From: Bacteroidota bacterium
GTDB taxonomy: Bacteria > Bacteroidota > Bacteroidia > Bacteroidales > FEN-979
Assembly: GCA_026391355.1 (NCBI GenBank)
Contig: JAPLDH010000023.1
Location: 16,739-80,738 of the forward strand
Direction: 5' to 3'
DNA length: 64,000 bases
How positions within the stretch are numbered: position 1 is the stretch's first letter; every line of letters starts with the position of its first letter. Under the pieces are notes generated by a model, which was given only the letters and a program-made list of their open reading frames with translations, ran no database searches and had not been told where the DNA came from. Below, one piece after another: positions 18,401 through 25,719 of this stretch. The translations under genes were made by a program, and so were the position numbers.

Positions 18401-18645
18401 ATCAAAGACGCTGAATAGATGTTCGTCAGTTCATTGTATGCCTTCTGAACATTGTTATCGGAGATTTCCCATTCGCTATTGGTATTGATTCTTTTAATGG
18501 CTTTGATCAGTCTTTCTTTCAGAATGACCTCGGTAATATCATCCCGTTCATCTTCGAGTTCGCCATCATAATACTCGTAGTTGAGCTTCCTGAAAAGTTC
18601 AATGGCGGGGAGTTCGGAGTGGAGGTATTCGGGGGTGGTGTTCAT
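15451..18645 (-). CDS. hsdR: Type I restriction enzyme, R (motor/nuclease) subunit
   Basis: A 1064-residue full-length HsdR. The N-terminal PD-(D/E)xK nuclease shows PDLTVF at about 142-147 and AVIECKSPNS with E157 and K159. The helicase follows: Walker A HTQGSGKS at 294-301, MVDEAHRSQYG (DEAH-type motif II), AFTGTPI (motif III) and later SDMLLTGYDVP and AIARVNRS (motifs V-VI). HsdR translocates DNA and cleaves unmodified targets in complex with HsdM and HsdS. It is preceded by hsdS and hsdM on the same strand, separated from hsdS by a 270-base gap that holds a plus-strand small RNA. Confidence 0.95.
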   Translation of the reverse strand: MNTTPEYLHSELPAIELFRKLNYEYYDGELEDERDDITEVILKERLIKAIKRINTNSEWEISDNNVQKAYNELTNIYSASLMESNQKAWELIRGAIFPVKQVISGKEEYKSISFIDYKNPENNDFLVVNQMKFHGRLMNSIPDLTVFINGIPIAVIECKSPNSLSAFDKAFEDLKYYQQNSEKLCWYNQICAGIFKVGGRYGAIDAGKPHYSFYRSKDITDLAALLGEKPTDQDILIYNLFKKENLLDLIRHFVIYELDEGRTIKKLPRYPQIRATNNAIKKFQEHNQGGVIWHTQGSGKSLTMAYITRKLQAEEFGFKNPTVIIMTDRIDLDRQITNTFINCGFKNVNQASSVVHLEKLLKNDYGGIITTTLQKFQEPDKESSISTDLTEQEETRNQLIEKIIKDGVLTKITKILQEGKWVEIKRDEIHLEELSTKENLYVMVDEAHRSQYGFLAAFMRTVLPKAKFLAFTGTPISKEEKSTLGEFYGGSYIDVYTIKESVADGATVELLYDEGIARLDVKKEELDKQFEEEFGHLSEEKKDKLKNEALNKYQLSTERIEVISCHIIDNYTSKILPDGHKAMIVCDGRPMALKYKETFERLKSQGVHNLSTKVVISLGSPKSDFIAREVYEALDYNKTHGDKKPILAVLNEDIKDTIENFKLPFGNEADKELSGKIRFDNTAILIVSDMLLTGYDVPIASCLYLDKPLREHSLLQAIARVNRSREGKKAGFIVDYFGITAFLIQALEIFSGDLKASDIMKNLAEELPRLEMNHNKLVNFFKPLGIDRQYERNKFIDEAIRYIEPVNIRDEFKELLRNFNKSIAIVLPNVAARKYESDFKLFNEIRIRARNAYPDDEELKITRDESLKLQLMVDEHLKATGVDNLLQEPISIIDKDKFRQEILNASPATKELKMRNNLKHIIKVGLDRNPDFFKPLAQRLEELIKAREEDRITQLKLLEAFAEIQDIIINENKEGKEKGFETDDQIVVFNTMKTIFEDKADDATRKIYEAIDDEMTIVGWQDKGTVRKDMENKIIKVLQTKMERVDARQKAKELVELIAKNKHA

Positions 18646-18671
18646 TTTTTGTCTGTAAAGTCAAAGCAAAC

Positions 18672-18701
18672 TTGACATTTCAATTTTTTTGTTTATCTTT
18701 G
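18672..18701 (+). promoter_or_regulatory. Plus-strand promoter in the hsdR-hsdS gap
   Basis: TTG at 18672-18674, a 19-base spacer and TATCTTTG at 18694-18701: a complete Bacteroidota promoter. It points rightward, away from hsdR and against hsdS, toward a terminator 42 bases downstream with no open frame between. Confidence 0.7.
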
Positions 18702-18706
18702 CATCG

Positions 18707-18774
18707 TTCTTTACCTAAGGTCTGGAATCTACAAAGGTTTCGGACGCTGAACCAGTAATCAGCGTCTTTTTTTT
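18707..18774 (+). ncRNA. Candidate small RNA in the type I restriction locus
   Basis: A strong promoter (TATCTTTG ending at 18701) is followed after about 70 bases by a perfect terminator hairpin, with no start codon frame of any length between. The predicted transcript of 65-70 nt starts near 18707 and ends in the terminator T-run. The 36-base body (TTTACCTAAGGTCTGG and following) is unlike the repeats around it. It is transcribed antisense to the direction of the hsd genes but within the intergenic gap, so it would not base-pair with the annotated coding regions except through read-through. No known RNA family was recognised. Confidence 0.5.
18743..18774 (+). terminator. Terminator of the candidate small RNA
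   Basis: GACGCTGA (18743-18750), 8-base loop, TCAGCGTC (18759-18766) and eight T residues. The T-run is only on the right side, so the terminator works for plus-strand transcription. Confidence 0.8.
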
Positions 18775-18820
18775 AGTAATCCAAACTCGAATTCCTTCTA
18801 ATATTCCCATTAAAAATTTT

Positions 18821-18894
18821 ACCGCTAAGACGCTAAGACGCTAAGGCGCTAAGAGTTGAAAATATTTTTTTTGCGTCTTTGCGTCTTTGCGGTG
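18821..18894. repeat. 9-bp periodic repeat with inverted halves
   Basis: The left half holds tandem GCTAAGACG units (ACCGCTAAGACGCTAAGACG onwards). The right half is the inverse of a variant (TTGCGTCTTTGCGTC, ending GCGGTG). Together they can fold into a long hairpin. This 'ccgcNaagacgcNaagacgc' element is a dispersed repeat seen in many bacterial genomes; it lies just past the 3' end of hsdS and could act as a weak terminator there. Confidence 0.7.
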
Positions 18895-18915
18895 AAAAAA
18901 GTTATAAATCAATTC

Positions 18916-20151
18916 CTAATTCAATTTTACTCTTATTTTTCCGGTTAATAATTGTTGCATTAAGCCTTTCTTTAATTGTTCGTATTCTGTTTTCTTTTCA
19001 AGAAGAACATCTAATTTTTCAATGATTGTGTTAAAAATATCTGCAATTTCAATTTGTTCCGAGATAGGAGGTGCGGTTATCAAAAAATCTGAAACGGTCT
19101 TCCAATTTGTCCTTGGCATTTTAGTGCCGAATGAATTACTTACTGCATTTTGAATAAATTGATCTTGTTGAACAATAAAAAACAGAAAAAGTGTATCATA
19201 ATTTTTGTTTGATCTGAAGATCAGAAATTCGGAAGTACAGGCACCTTCAAATTCAGTCAGGCAATACTTTCTTAGATAAGGACGTAATTTGCCAAATAAA
19301 ATATCATTTGATTTGAAATGGTTCTTAATGCTGGACTTATCAGAAATCTCATCGTATCCAATGATTCTTCCTGTTCCTTGTTCAACATTCTCAAGATCAA
19401 TACACTTCCCATTTGGTAAGGAATATTTTTCGGTTATGTTATTACAGGTTTCTCCGAATTTAATAACATGCCAACTCTCCGGAATCTTCCCAAGTGGTGA
19501 ATCTTTGAACTTGGTATGCCCGATGCCTTTGGTGAGCAACCGTTGCATCAAGCCGTTTTTGAGCTGCCGGGTTTGGGTTATTCTTTCATTGATGGTATCG
19601 ATTTTATCATCCACGGTGGATAGGATGGATGCTATTTTGGATTGCTCAGTTGGTAATGGAATTGAAAAATATAAAGATTTCAAAGCCACTTGGTTGATAT
19701 TTGTGTTAGCACTTACAGTGCTCTTTTCGATTAACCGTTTTCTAAATCCATCTTCATAAAAGCAATACCTTTTAAATTCGGCATTCAAAATATTATCATC
19801 TCTATACCTAATCAAAAACCCACTAAATACTGTATTTGTTAAATTCTCTTTCACAAGTGCAGTTAATCCAACACCTGATGGCTTTACTGATGATCTGACA
19901 AATAGCACATCTCCTTCGATGAGATTGAATTCTTTCAATTCGTTTTCACTGGCATTAACAAGTTGAAGGTTTGTCGGAGAAACGACATTCCTTCCAAATA
20001 CATCCATCAAATTGATGAAAGGAAACCCATATCCAAAATCTTCTTTCGATTTATTGATGCCATTTTTAAATTCTCCAATCTCGCCCAATTTCACAACATC
20101 CCATTCCTCAGGAATCATTCCAATCGGTGTATCCTTGTATCCTTCTCTCAT
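18916..20151 (-). CDS. hsdS: Type I restriction-modification specificity subunit
   Basis: A 411-residue HsdS with two target-recognition domains, each followed by a conserved helix. The first half begins GMIPEEWDVVKLGEIGEFKNGI and ends IASILSTVDDKIDTINERI; the second begins GKIPESWHVIKFGETCNNI and ends IADIFNTIIEKLDVLLEKK. The two helices set the spacing between the half-sites of a bipartite DNA target. The start MREGYKDTPIGMIPEEW is nearly duplicated at 20554-20604, directly at the end of hsdM. Confidence 0.93.
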   Translation of the reverse strand: MREGYKDTPIGMIPEEWDVVKLGEIGEFKNGINKSKEDFGYGFPFINLMDVFGRNVVSPTNLQLVNASENELKEFNLIEGDVLFVRSSVKPSGVGLTALVKENLTNTVFSGFLIRYRDDNILNAEFKRYCFYEDGFRKRLIEKSTVSANTNINQVALKSLYFSIPLPTEQSKIASILSTVDDKIDTINERITQTRQLKNGLMQRLLTKGIGHTKFKDSPLGKIPESWHVIKFGETCNNITEKYSLPNGKCIDLENVEQGTGRIIGYDEISDKSSIKNHFKSNDILFGKLRPYLRKYCLTEFEGACTSEFLIFRSNKNYDTLFLFFIVQQDQFIQNAVSNSFGTKMPRTNWKTVSDFLITAPPISEQIEIADIFNTIIEKLDVLLEKKTEYEQLKKGLMQQLLTGKIRVKLN

Positions 20152-20168
20152 AGATTTATTGGATGAGT

Positions 20169-20528
20169 TTATATTTCATTCAGTACCACCTCCCAATGGC
20201 CTCCCTTATCGGCTCCGATGCGTTTAATCAACCCTTTCTTTACCAATTGGTTCAAATGATATTTTACTCCGTTTTCGGAAATATCTCCGAGGATCCGGGC
20301 TATTTCTTTCCGGTTGAGTGAGGGTCTTTCTTTTAGCAGGAGAAGTATTTTCAAGTCGGTTTTCTGGGTAGTTTTCTGGGTAGTTTTCTGGGTAGTTTTC
20401 TGGGTAGTTTTATTCCTTTGATCCAACTCTTCATCCCATGCCGGTCTGAAGAAGATAACGGCTTCTTTCAATTCAGCGGTAGATTTTTTAAATTCTATGC
20501 TTTCTGATTCTTTCAATTCTAATTGCAA
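20169..20528 (-). CDS. Internally deleted AlbA_2/RecG-like DNA-binding protein with winged helix
   Basis: A 119-residue frame. Its first 25 residues (LKESESIEFKKSTAELKEAV) are the start of an AlbA_2-domain protein, and the last 65 (LKERPSLNRKEIARILG, NGVKYHLNQLVKKGLIKRIG) are the winged helix that normally ends proteins of about 400-480 residues in this family. The catalytic or ATPase-like middle is missing, yet the frame is intact. Between them are four TTQK repeats. Full-length relatives are often found inside type I restriction loci between hsdM and hsdS. It is either a decayed remnant or a minimal DNA-binding derivative. Confidence 0.55.
   Translation of the reverse strand: MQLELKESESIEFKKSTAELKEAVIFFRPAWDEELDQRNKTTQKTTQKTTQKTTQKTDLKILLLLKERPSLNRKEIARILGDISENGVKYHLNQLVKKGLIKRIGADKGGHWEVVLNEI
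20359..20406. repeat. Four 12-bp tandem repeats
   Basis: Four identical copies of GTTTTCTGGGTA, encoding KTTQ/TTQK on the minus strand in the linker of the AlbA_2-like protein. Perfect identity suggests recent slippage; the multiple-of-three unit keeps the frame. Confidence 0.9.
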
Positions 20529-20553
20529 TTTTATATCATTCTTGCTTTAATTT

Positions 20554-20604
20554 TTAATGCTCTGGAATCGTTCCAACCGGCGTATCCTTGTATCCTTCTC
20601 TCAT
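20554..20604 (-). pseudogene. Vestigial hsdS start (16 codons)
   Basis: The frame MREGYKDTPVGTIPEH-stop is nearly the same as the first 16 residues of the intact hsdS at 20151 (MREGYKDTPIGMIPEE). Its ATG overlaps the hsdM TGA (ATGA), the usual hsdM-hsdS coupling, so this is the original hsdS start. It ends at TAA after 16 codons where the AlbA_2-like gene has been joined. Confidence 0.75.
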
Positions 20605-22157
20605 AATCCAAGTGCCTTCAGGTACTGGTTCAACTTCTCATCAATTGCTTTTTCATTTTCTTCAAGGTTAGCAATTGATTCCAATACATCTTTCAAATCA
20701 ATTTCTTCTTCAGCCTCATTAGTGTCGATATATCTTGAGATGTTCAGGTTGTAATCGTTCTCCTTTATCTCAGCTATCCCAACCACCCTTATGAACTTAT
20801 CGATATCCACCTCACTATCATAAGAATCAACAACCTTTGCGATATCCTTTTCTTCCAGTTGGTTCTGCACCTTCCCCTGTTTGAATTCACTGGATGCATC
20901 AATAATGATCACCTTGTTTTTGAGTCTTTCAGGTTTCGATTTGTTGATGATCCACACTGAAGCTGGGATACCTGTATTGTAAAACAAGGCAGAAGGTAGT
21001 CCTACAATTCCTTCTATAATATCCTTTTCCAGCAGTTTTTGTCGGATAGCTCCTTCGGTACCACCACGGAACAGGGTACCGTGCGGCAGTACAATCCCCA
21101 TTCTACCGTCTTCTTTCAAAACCGCAACCATATGCTGAAGAAAAGCAAGATCGCCATAACTACGGGGTGGAATACCATACTGGAACCGTCCGAACTTGTC
21201 CACAACAACCTTGTTGTAATTAGGGGTGATCTCCTTCTCCTTGCCGTCTTTATCCAACTTCTTTTCGATATTGGTTTCAGCAGAAGTCCACCATTTATCT
21301 TGTGAAAACGGTGGATTTGCTATCACTCGGTCAAACAACATCAGGTTATTCTTATTGTCCTTATGCTTGGGATCAACCAAAGTATCACCTTTACGAATAT
21401 CGGCATCCATGAAGTTGTGAAGGATCATATTGATCTTACAGATCGCCCATGTACCCAAGTTCTTTTCTTGTCCGAACAAAGAGACATTAATATTATTTCC
21501 AATCTTACCATTGGGTTGCTGGGCGATGTATTTTGCAGATTCGATGAGCATACCACCAGAACCAGAGGTCGGATCATAGACCAGATTCTTTGGCTGGGGT
21601 TTAATAAGCCTGACGATTAATCTTACAACTCCTTTTGGTGTATAGAATTCGCCTCCCTTTTTTCCAGCATCATCGGCAAACATTTTGATCAGGTACTCAT
21701 AGGCATCACCCAGAACATCTGGGGTGTAGAGTTCGGAATTCCTCAGGGAGTACTGGTTGAAATGTCTGAGAAGTCTCTGAAGAACAGCATCAGAAAGTTT
21801 CTCTTTGTCTCCGAATTTGATAGCGGTCATTACTCCTTCCAATTGGGTGTTGTCCCGCTCAATAGCTGCAAATGCCTTATCCAGAGCTTCACCAATGTTT
21901 TCGGTTTTAGAGGTGAGAGCTTTCCATCTGGCTTCTTCAGGGATTCGGAAATAAGGTTCTTCTTCAGCGTCTTTCTTACTGAGATTCTCCTTCTTCATAA
22001 TATTCTCAACCTCTTCATCAAAAACGTCATTGGCTCTTTTGAGAAAAAGCAGCCCGAAGATGTAATTCTTAAAGTCGGAGGAGTCGATAGAGCCCCGTAG
22101 AATGTTGGCAGAGTCCCAGAGCCAAGTTTCGAGAGTTGAAAGGGAGAGGATGGTCAT
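20601..22157 (-). CDS. hsdM: Type I restriction-modification DNA methyltransferase subunit
   Basis: A 518-residue N6-adenine methyltransferase. The N-terminal helical domain is followed by GEFYTPKGVVRLIVRLIKP, then the SAM-binding motif I DPTSGSGG at residues 195-202 and the catalytic NPPF at 281-284 in VIANPPFSQDKWW. It modifies one adenine per strand in the target chosen by HsdS and is needed for restriction. First gene of the hsd operon; its TGA overlaps the vestigial hsdS start. Length and motifs are normal, so modification is probably functional. Confidence 0.95.
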   Translation of the reverse strand: MTILSLSTLETWLWDSANILRGSIDSSDFKNYIFGLLFLKRANDVFDEEVENIMKKENLSKKDAEEEPYFRIPEEARWKALTSKTENIGEALDKAFAAIERDNTQLEGVMTAIKFGDKEKLSDAVLQRLLRHFNQYSLRNSELYTPDVLGDAYEYLIKMFADDAGKKGGEFYTPKGVVRLIVRLIKPQPKNLVYDPTSGSGGMLIESAKYIAQQPNGKIGNNINVSLFGQEKNLGTWAICKINMILHNFMDADIRKGDTLVDPKHKDNKNNLMLFDRVIANPPFSQDKWWTSAETNIEKKLDKDGKEKEITPNYNKVVVDKFGRFQYGIPPRSYGDLAFLQHMVAVLKEDGRMGIVLPHGTLFRGGTEGAIRQKLLEKDIIEGIVGLPSALFYNTGIPASVWIINKSKPERLKNKVIIIDASSEFKQGKVQNQLEEKDIAKVVDSYDSEVDIDKFIRVVGIAEIKENDYNLNISRYIDTNEAEEEIDLKDVLESIANLEENEKAIDEKLNQYLKALGL

Positions 22158-22219
22158 ACTTATAATGAATAGGTTGATTGTTTACAATTCATTTCATAGG
22201 TTAATAACTTACTAAAATT

Positions 22220-22792
22220 TCAGTTTAAAACCTGGTCTTTTTTAATAACTTCATATACAGTATCAATTCTTTTGTCTAAATCTCCTTTAATAATAATTGG
22301 ATTTATGGATAATTCATTAAATATTTTAGTCAATTCAAGATCGACTAATTTTTGATAATCGATATCGATACATCTAACTCCATCATCAACAGGTAAAAAT
22401 TCAATGGGAATGTAGCAATAATGAGTAAAATATTGTTTGCCTCTCCAAATGATCTCTTGTAAAAGTTTGGTAAACATTAGGGGGATTGTTTGGTCATTGT
22501 TTACTCTAACATAAGCTAAAAGATCGATCAGTGTTCTATCAGAAATCAAAATATCAAATTGAGAGCCTATTCTCTCTTCTTGTAATTGAAGAAAGATATA
22601 GAATAAATACGATTCAATATTTGCCTCTTTATCAAGTTTATATCCTTGTTGCAAAACTTTTCTTGCGACCTCATTAATTATGTAATATTTCATTACTTGT
22701 TTTGAGTCTAACAAAAGTGCTAATTTTTTAACCAAAGTTGATTTACCTGTTGAAAATGTTCCTGACAGGGAAACTCGATAAGGACTTTTCAT
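22220..22792 (-). CDS. NadR/AAA_28-like P-loop nucleoside kinase or NTPase
   Basis: A 190-residue protein with Walker A GTFSTGKST at residues 11-19, typical of the AAA_28/NadR kinase-like family. FDILISDRTLIDLLAYV is the Walker B/'DR' lid-proximal segment that in NadR-type kinases positions the substrate. Relatives phosphorylate small nucleosides (for example nicotinamide riboside) or are uncharacterised NTPases. Its ATG overlaps the stop of the upstream 730-residue PurC-fusion gene by 4 bases (ATGA), so the two are translationally coupled. The partner suggests a nucleotide-related function, but the substrate is unknown. Confidence 0.7.
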   Translation of the reverse strand: MKSPYRVSLSGTFSTGKSTLVKKLALLLDSKQVMKYYIINEVARKVLQQGYKLDKEANIESYLFYIFLQLQEERIGSQFDILISDRTLIDLLAYVRVNNDQTIPLMFTKLLQEIIWRGKQYFTHYCYIPIEFLPVDDGVRCIDIDYQKLVDLELTKIFNELSINPIIIKGDLDKRIDTVYEVIKKDQVLN

Positions 22793-24981
22793 AATTCATA
22801 CGGTTTAAAAGTATGATCAGTTAATAATTCGTAAACTTCCTTATATCTATTAAAAGTCAACTGGATTAAATTATAAGGAATTATAGGCATTGGGTCATTT
22901 GCCTCCCAAACAAGTTCACGCAAATAATCTTCTATAATTTGTCTATCATACGATGGAATTGATTGAGAATTAAAATATTTTTTGTAATCATCAATTTTGA
23001 AAAATCTGCTCGAATCAGGCGTGAGTAATTCATCTGCTAACATTAATAGGTTTGAAGCTGGTTGTCTTCCAAATTCAAATTTGGAATCACAAAGAATTAA
23101 ACCCTTGGTTTCACAAAATTTCGAGGCTTCTTTAAAAATCGCAAAACAAATACTTCTAATTTGCTGAGCCTCATTCCTCCCAACAATATCTTCAAATTCA
23201 TTATATGTAATAGTAGTTAGTGTTCCTTCCTGATCTTTATATTTGGGTGTAAATATGGGAGTTTCAAACTTTGAATATTTGTTTAAATCTGATCGGAGTT
23301 TCAAATTCAGGACTTTATTATTTTTTGAGTATTGTTCCCAAACTGAGCCAACTAAATATTCACGAACTATACATTCAACAGGATACATATTTAACCTTTG
23401 AATTGTAATTCCTCTTTGTTGATAATTAAAGTTTTTATTTAATTCGTTTAATGATATATTATCATTTATGAAATGATTAACAATATGATTTAGTTTTTGG
23501 AACCAAAAAGCTGACAATTTCTTGCAAATAATCCCTTTATTAGGAATAGGAGTTGGAAGTTCCCTATCGAAAGCAATAACTCGATCACTAAAAAATAAGT
23601 AAATTTTCTTATTGTGCTCGTAAATGACTTTTGTCTTCCCACGTTTTATTTGTTTTAAATTTAAATTGAACTCATTTGTACCTATATTCTCCATTTTACC
23701 AAATGTTTGGGCAGATCGGTCATATTGTATTTTTTCAACCTGTGGGAAAGAAAGTTGCATGTTCTGAGCAAATGAAAATTGAATTGTATATACTGCAAAA
23801 AGTACTCCCCAAATTACAAAAACATAGTTGAATACCAATGATGGAAATACTTGCTTTAATAATAAGATAAAGATAAAAAATATTAAAAATATTCCAATTG
23901 TTATTTGCGCCATCCCTTGAAAAAAACGGTATGAAGGATTTTCCTGTAATATATTGATTGTTATTTCATATATTCTTTTTCGGTTCATCTTTTCCTTGAA
24001 TTCAAATTTTGAGACTTTGTTGTTTATAAAATAATACATGAAATAAAATAATGAAACAATTAGAGGTGAAATCCATAGAATTGAAAAAGAGGAATAATTG
24101 TATCTTTTATCGAAAATGAATACTGCAAAAGATGGGATATACAAGAGAAATAAGAGAAGACTATTAAACCAGTTATCTTTTTTTGGTATTTTACTACTTA
24201 AAGAGTCAGATAAAAGTTTTCTTTCATATATTGGGAATCCCGCCTTTAGAATAATTATACCAAGTGAGGCACATATAGCTTTATCAGGGATTGAATATAG
24301 ACCTAATAATATCCAAGTATATGTATAATGGAGCACATTCATAAAATCTTTCCCCCCTATGGCAGGGATCATCTTGCCTATCGATTGACCTAATTCATCA
24401 TTAGGCATTGCATCCTTCCAACTATGAGTAGCATCTGGAATAAATGCTCCTGGGATGTTCATGAATAAAGAGGATAGGAATCCAAAGAGAAATAAAAATT
24501 TCAGATGAGGGACAATAGATAAAGGATGTGATTTCAAATAGTTTTTAAAAAAAATAGTTTTTGCCATATATCCCCAAAAGATACCTCCAGCAATGTTAAC
24601 AATTGACCATGGGAAAACAAAAAGTGTAGGGTCTTTATAAAAATAGAACATCAGATTTATTGAAGAATTTGATAACAATCCTACAATTGCTGCCCAGATT
24701 GGCCCTAATAGATAGGCACAAAATGCTGTGCCAATCATATCGAGGAAAAGAATATTTAGAAATTTATTAGATATTAAGAATCCGATTGCATTTAATAACA
24801 AAGAAATTCCTATTATCCTAATAACCTCATCTTTAATTAATAAGGGGGAAATTTGCTTTCTTTTGAATATTGGATATAATTTCGTTTTAAGGGAAATGAC
24901 AAACTTTGGAAACGTATTGAAAAAATGGATGAATATCCCTATTGTTATAAAGATTTCCATCAATGTTTTTATTTCAACCAT
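22789..24981 (-). CDS. ECF-S-component-like membrane protein fused to a SAICAR synthetase (PurC) domain
   Basis: 730 residues. Residues 1-430 contain about ten hydrophobic segments; LNILFLDMIGTAFCAYLLGP with WAAIVGLLSN (about 73-104) resembles substrate-binding (S) subunits of ECF transporters. Residues 448-730 match PurC: GKTKVIYE (448), SDRVIAFDRELPTPIPNKG (465), MYPVECIVREYLVGS (532), DSKFEFG (632), DELLTPDSSRF (650), covering the ATP and substrate residues of SAICAR synthetase. Normal PurC is a soluble 240-300-residue enzyme of purine synthesis; a membrane-bound version is unusual. The PurC signature residues look intact. It shares an operon with a NadR-like NTPase and lies next to a restriction locus. 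AT-rich composition suggests transfer. Confidence 0.75.
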   Translation of the reverse strand: MVEIKTLMEIFITIGIFIHFFNTFPKFVISLKTKLYPIFKRKQISPLLIKDEVIRIIGISLLLNAIGFLISNKFLNILFLDMIGTAFCAYLLGPIWAAIVGLLSNSSINLMFYFYKDPTLFVFPWSIVNIAGGIFWGYMAKTIFFKNYLKSHPLSIVPHLKFLFLFGFLSSLFMNIPGAFIPDATHSWKDAMPNDELGQSIGKMIPAIGGKDFMNVLHYTYTWILLGLYSIPDKAICASLGIIILKAGFPIYERKLLSDSLSSKIPKKDNWFNSLLLFLLYIPSFAVFIFDKRYNYSSFSILWISPLIVSLFYFMYYFINNKVSKFEFKEKMNRKRIYEITINILQENPSYRFFQGMAQITIGIFLIFFIFILLLKQVFPSLVFNYVFVIWGVLFAVYTIQFSFAQNMQLSFPQVEKIQYDRSAQTFGKMENIGTNEFNLNLKQIKRGKTKVIYEHNKKIYLFFSDRVIAFDRELPTPIPNKGIICKKLSAFWFQKLNHIVNHFINDNISLNELNKNFNYQQRGITIQRLNMYPVECIVREYLVGSVWEQYSKNNKVLNLKLRSDLNKYSKFETPIFTPKYKDQEGTLTTITYNEFEDIVGRNEAQQIRSICFAIFKEASKFCETKGLILCDSKFEFGRQPASNLLMLADELLTPDSSRFFKIDDYKKYFNSQSIPSYDRQIIEDYLRELVWEANDPMPIIPYNLIQLTFNRYKEVYELLTDHTFKPYEL

Positions 24982-24995
24982 ATCTCTTTTTCTAA

Positions 24996-25229
24996 TTAAT
25001 TTATCTTAGGATTCAACTGTTTGTCCGTTTGAGTAGTGCCATTACTTAATAGACGAGGATCAGTAATGGGTGGATCGCCATCCAAAAAACAATAGATGGG
25101 GACATTTGTCCAGCCGAAATCAATCTGGATTATATGATGAAGTTTGTTGAGTGAAAAGGTCTCTGGAATTGCAACCAATCTCCAGATTGGAGGTGTAATT
25201 TCATCGATTGTGATCCTAAAACGGTACAT
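24996..25229 (-). pseudogene. PRiA4_ORF3 (pRiA4b ORF-3-like) fragment
   Basis: The first 45 residues (MYRFRITIDEITPPIWRLVA then LNKLHHIIQIDFGWTN) match the N terminus of plasmid pRiA4b ORF-3-like proteins, which usually run to about 180 residues. After GWTN the sequence departs from the family and stops at 77 codons. This is the stump of a gene of plasmid or transposon type, cut 14 bases before the PurC-fusion gene start. Confidence 0.55.
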
Positions 25230-25454
25230 ATTAGGAAGAATTCATTATCAAAATTAGTCAAATGATGGAACATCCTGACAAATAGAGAGAAGAATTATCT
25301 TATTTAGAATAATTCCAGGTTTACATGGACAATCTGTGGTCAATTGGCAGGGGAGTGCACATATGAGGAGATCGTGTCTTAAAACGAAGAAAAATGGGGA
25401 AAAATGAGATAGTATCAGCACTAAAGTAACCAGTAATAAATACCTCAGGTCGAT

Positions 25455-25637
25455 TTGGCAAAAAGGTTCGTGGGAGCCGTTCTGCCCGACTATAATATTA
25501 TTTTGAACAAACCATCCCAAAAAAATAAATCTGGGAAAGCAAACATAATTCCAAAGGAAGGGAAGAATGTTTATGGCATTGTTTATGAGATCGACGAAAA
25601 AGATGTCGAAACATTGAAAGAATATGAACGTGGGTAA
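25455..25637 (+). pseudogene. Gamma-glutamylcyclotransferase-like fragment
   Basis: The 60 codons opening at TTG (AKRFVGAVLPDYNIILNKPSQ, GKANIIPKEGKNVYGIVYEI, DEKDVETLKEYERG) are the middle of an AIG2/GGCT-fold protein, where G-x-V-x-G-x-x-Y-E and E-x-x-x-L-x-x-x-E are typical. Both the N-terminal YGS-loop and the C-terminal third are missing. Flanking sequence (25230-25454 and 25638-25719) shows no intact gene. Confidence 0.6.
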
Positions 25638-25719
25638 GCAATAGAATGATTTTCCACCCGAGTACATTTGTGAAATTGAAAGTATGATGCAAAAGATAAT
25701 ATCTTAAAAAGAAAAACAA

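Noticed and set aside
24982..25250. Purine riboswitch ahead of the PurC fusion
   Set aside because: No junction-forming stems typical of the purine aptamer were seen; the region holds a PRiA4-like gene stump instead.
25254..25667. 137-codon minus-strand open frame over the GGCT fragment
   Set aside because: Cysteine- and phenylalanine-rich shadow of the plus-strand coding fragment.
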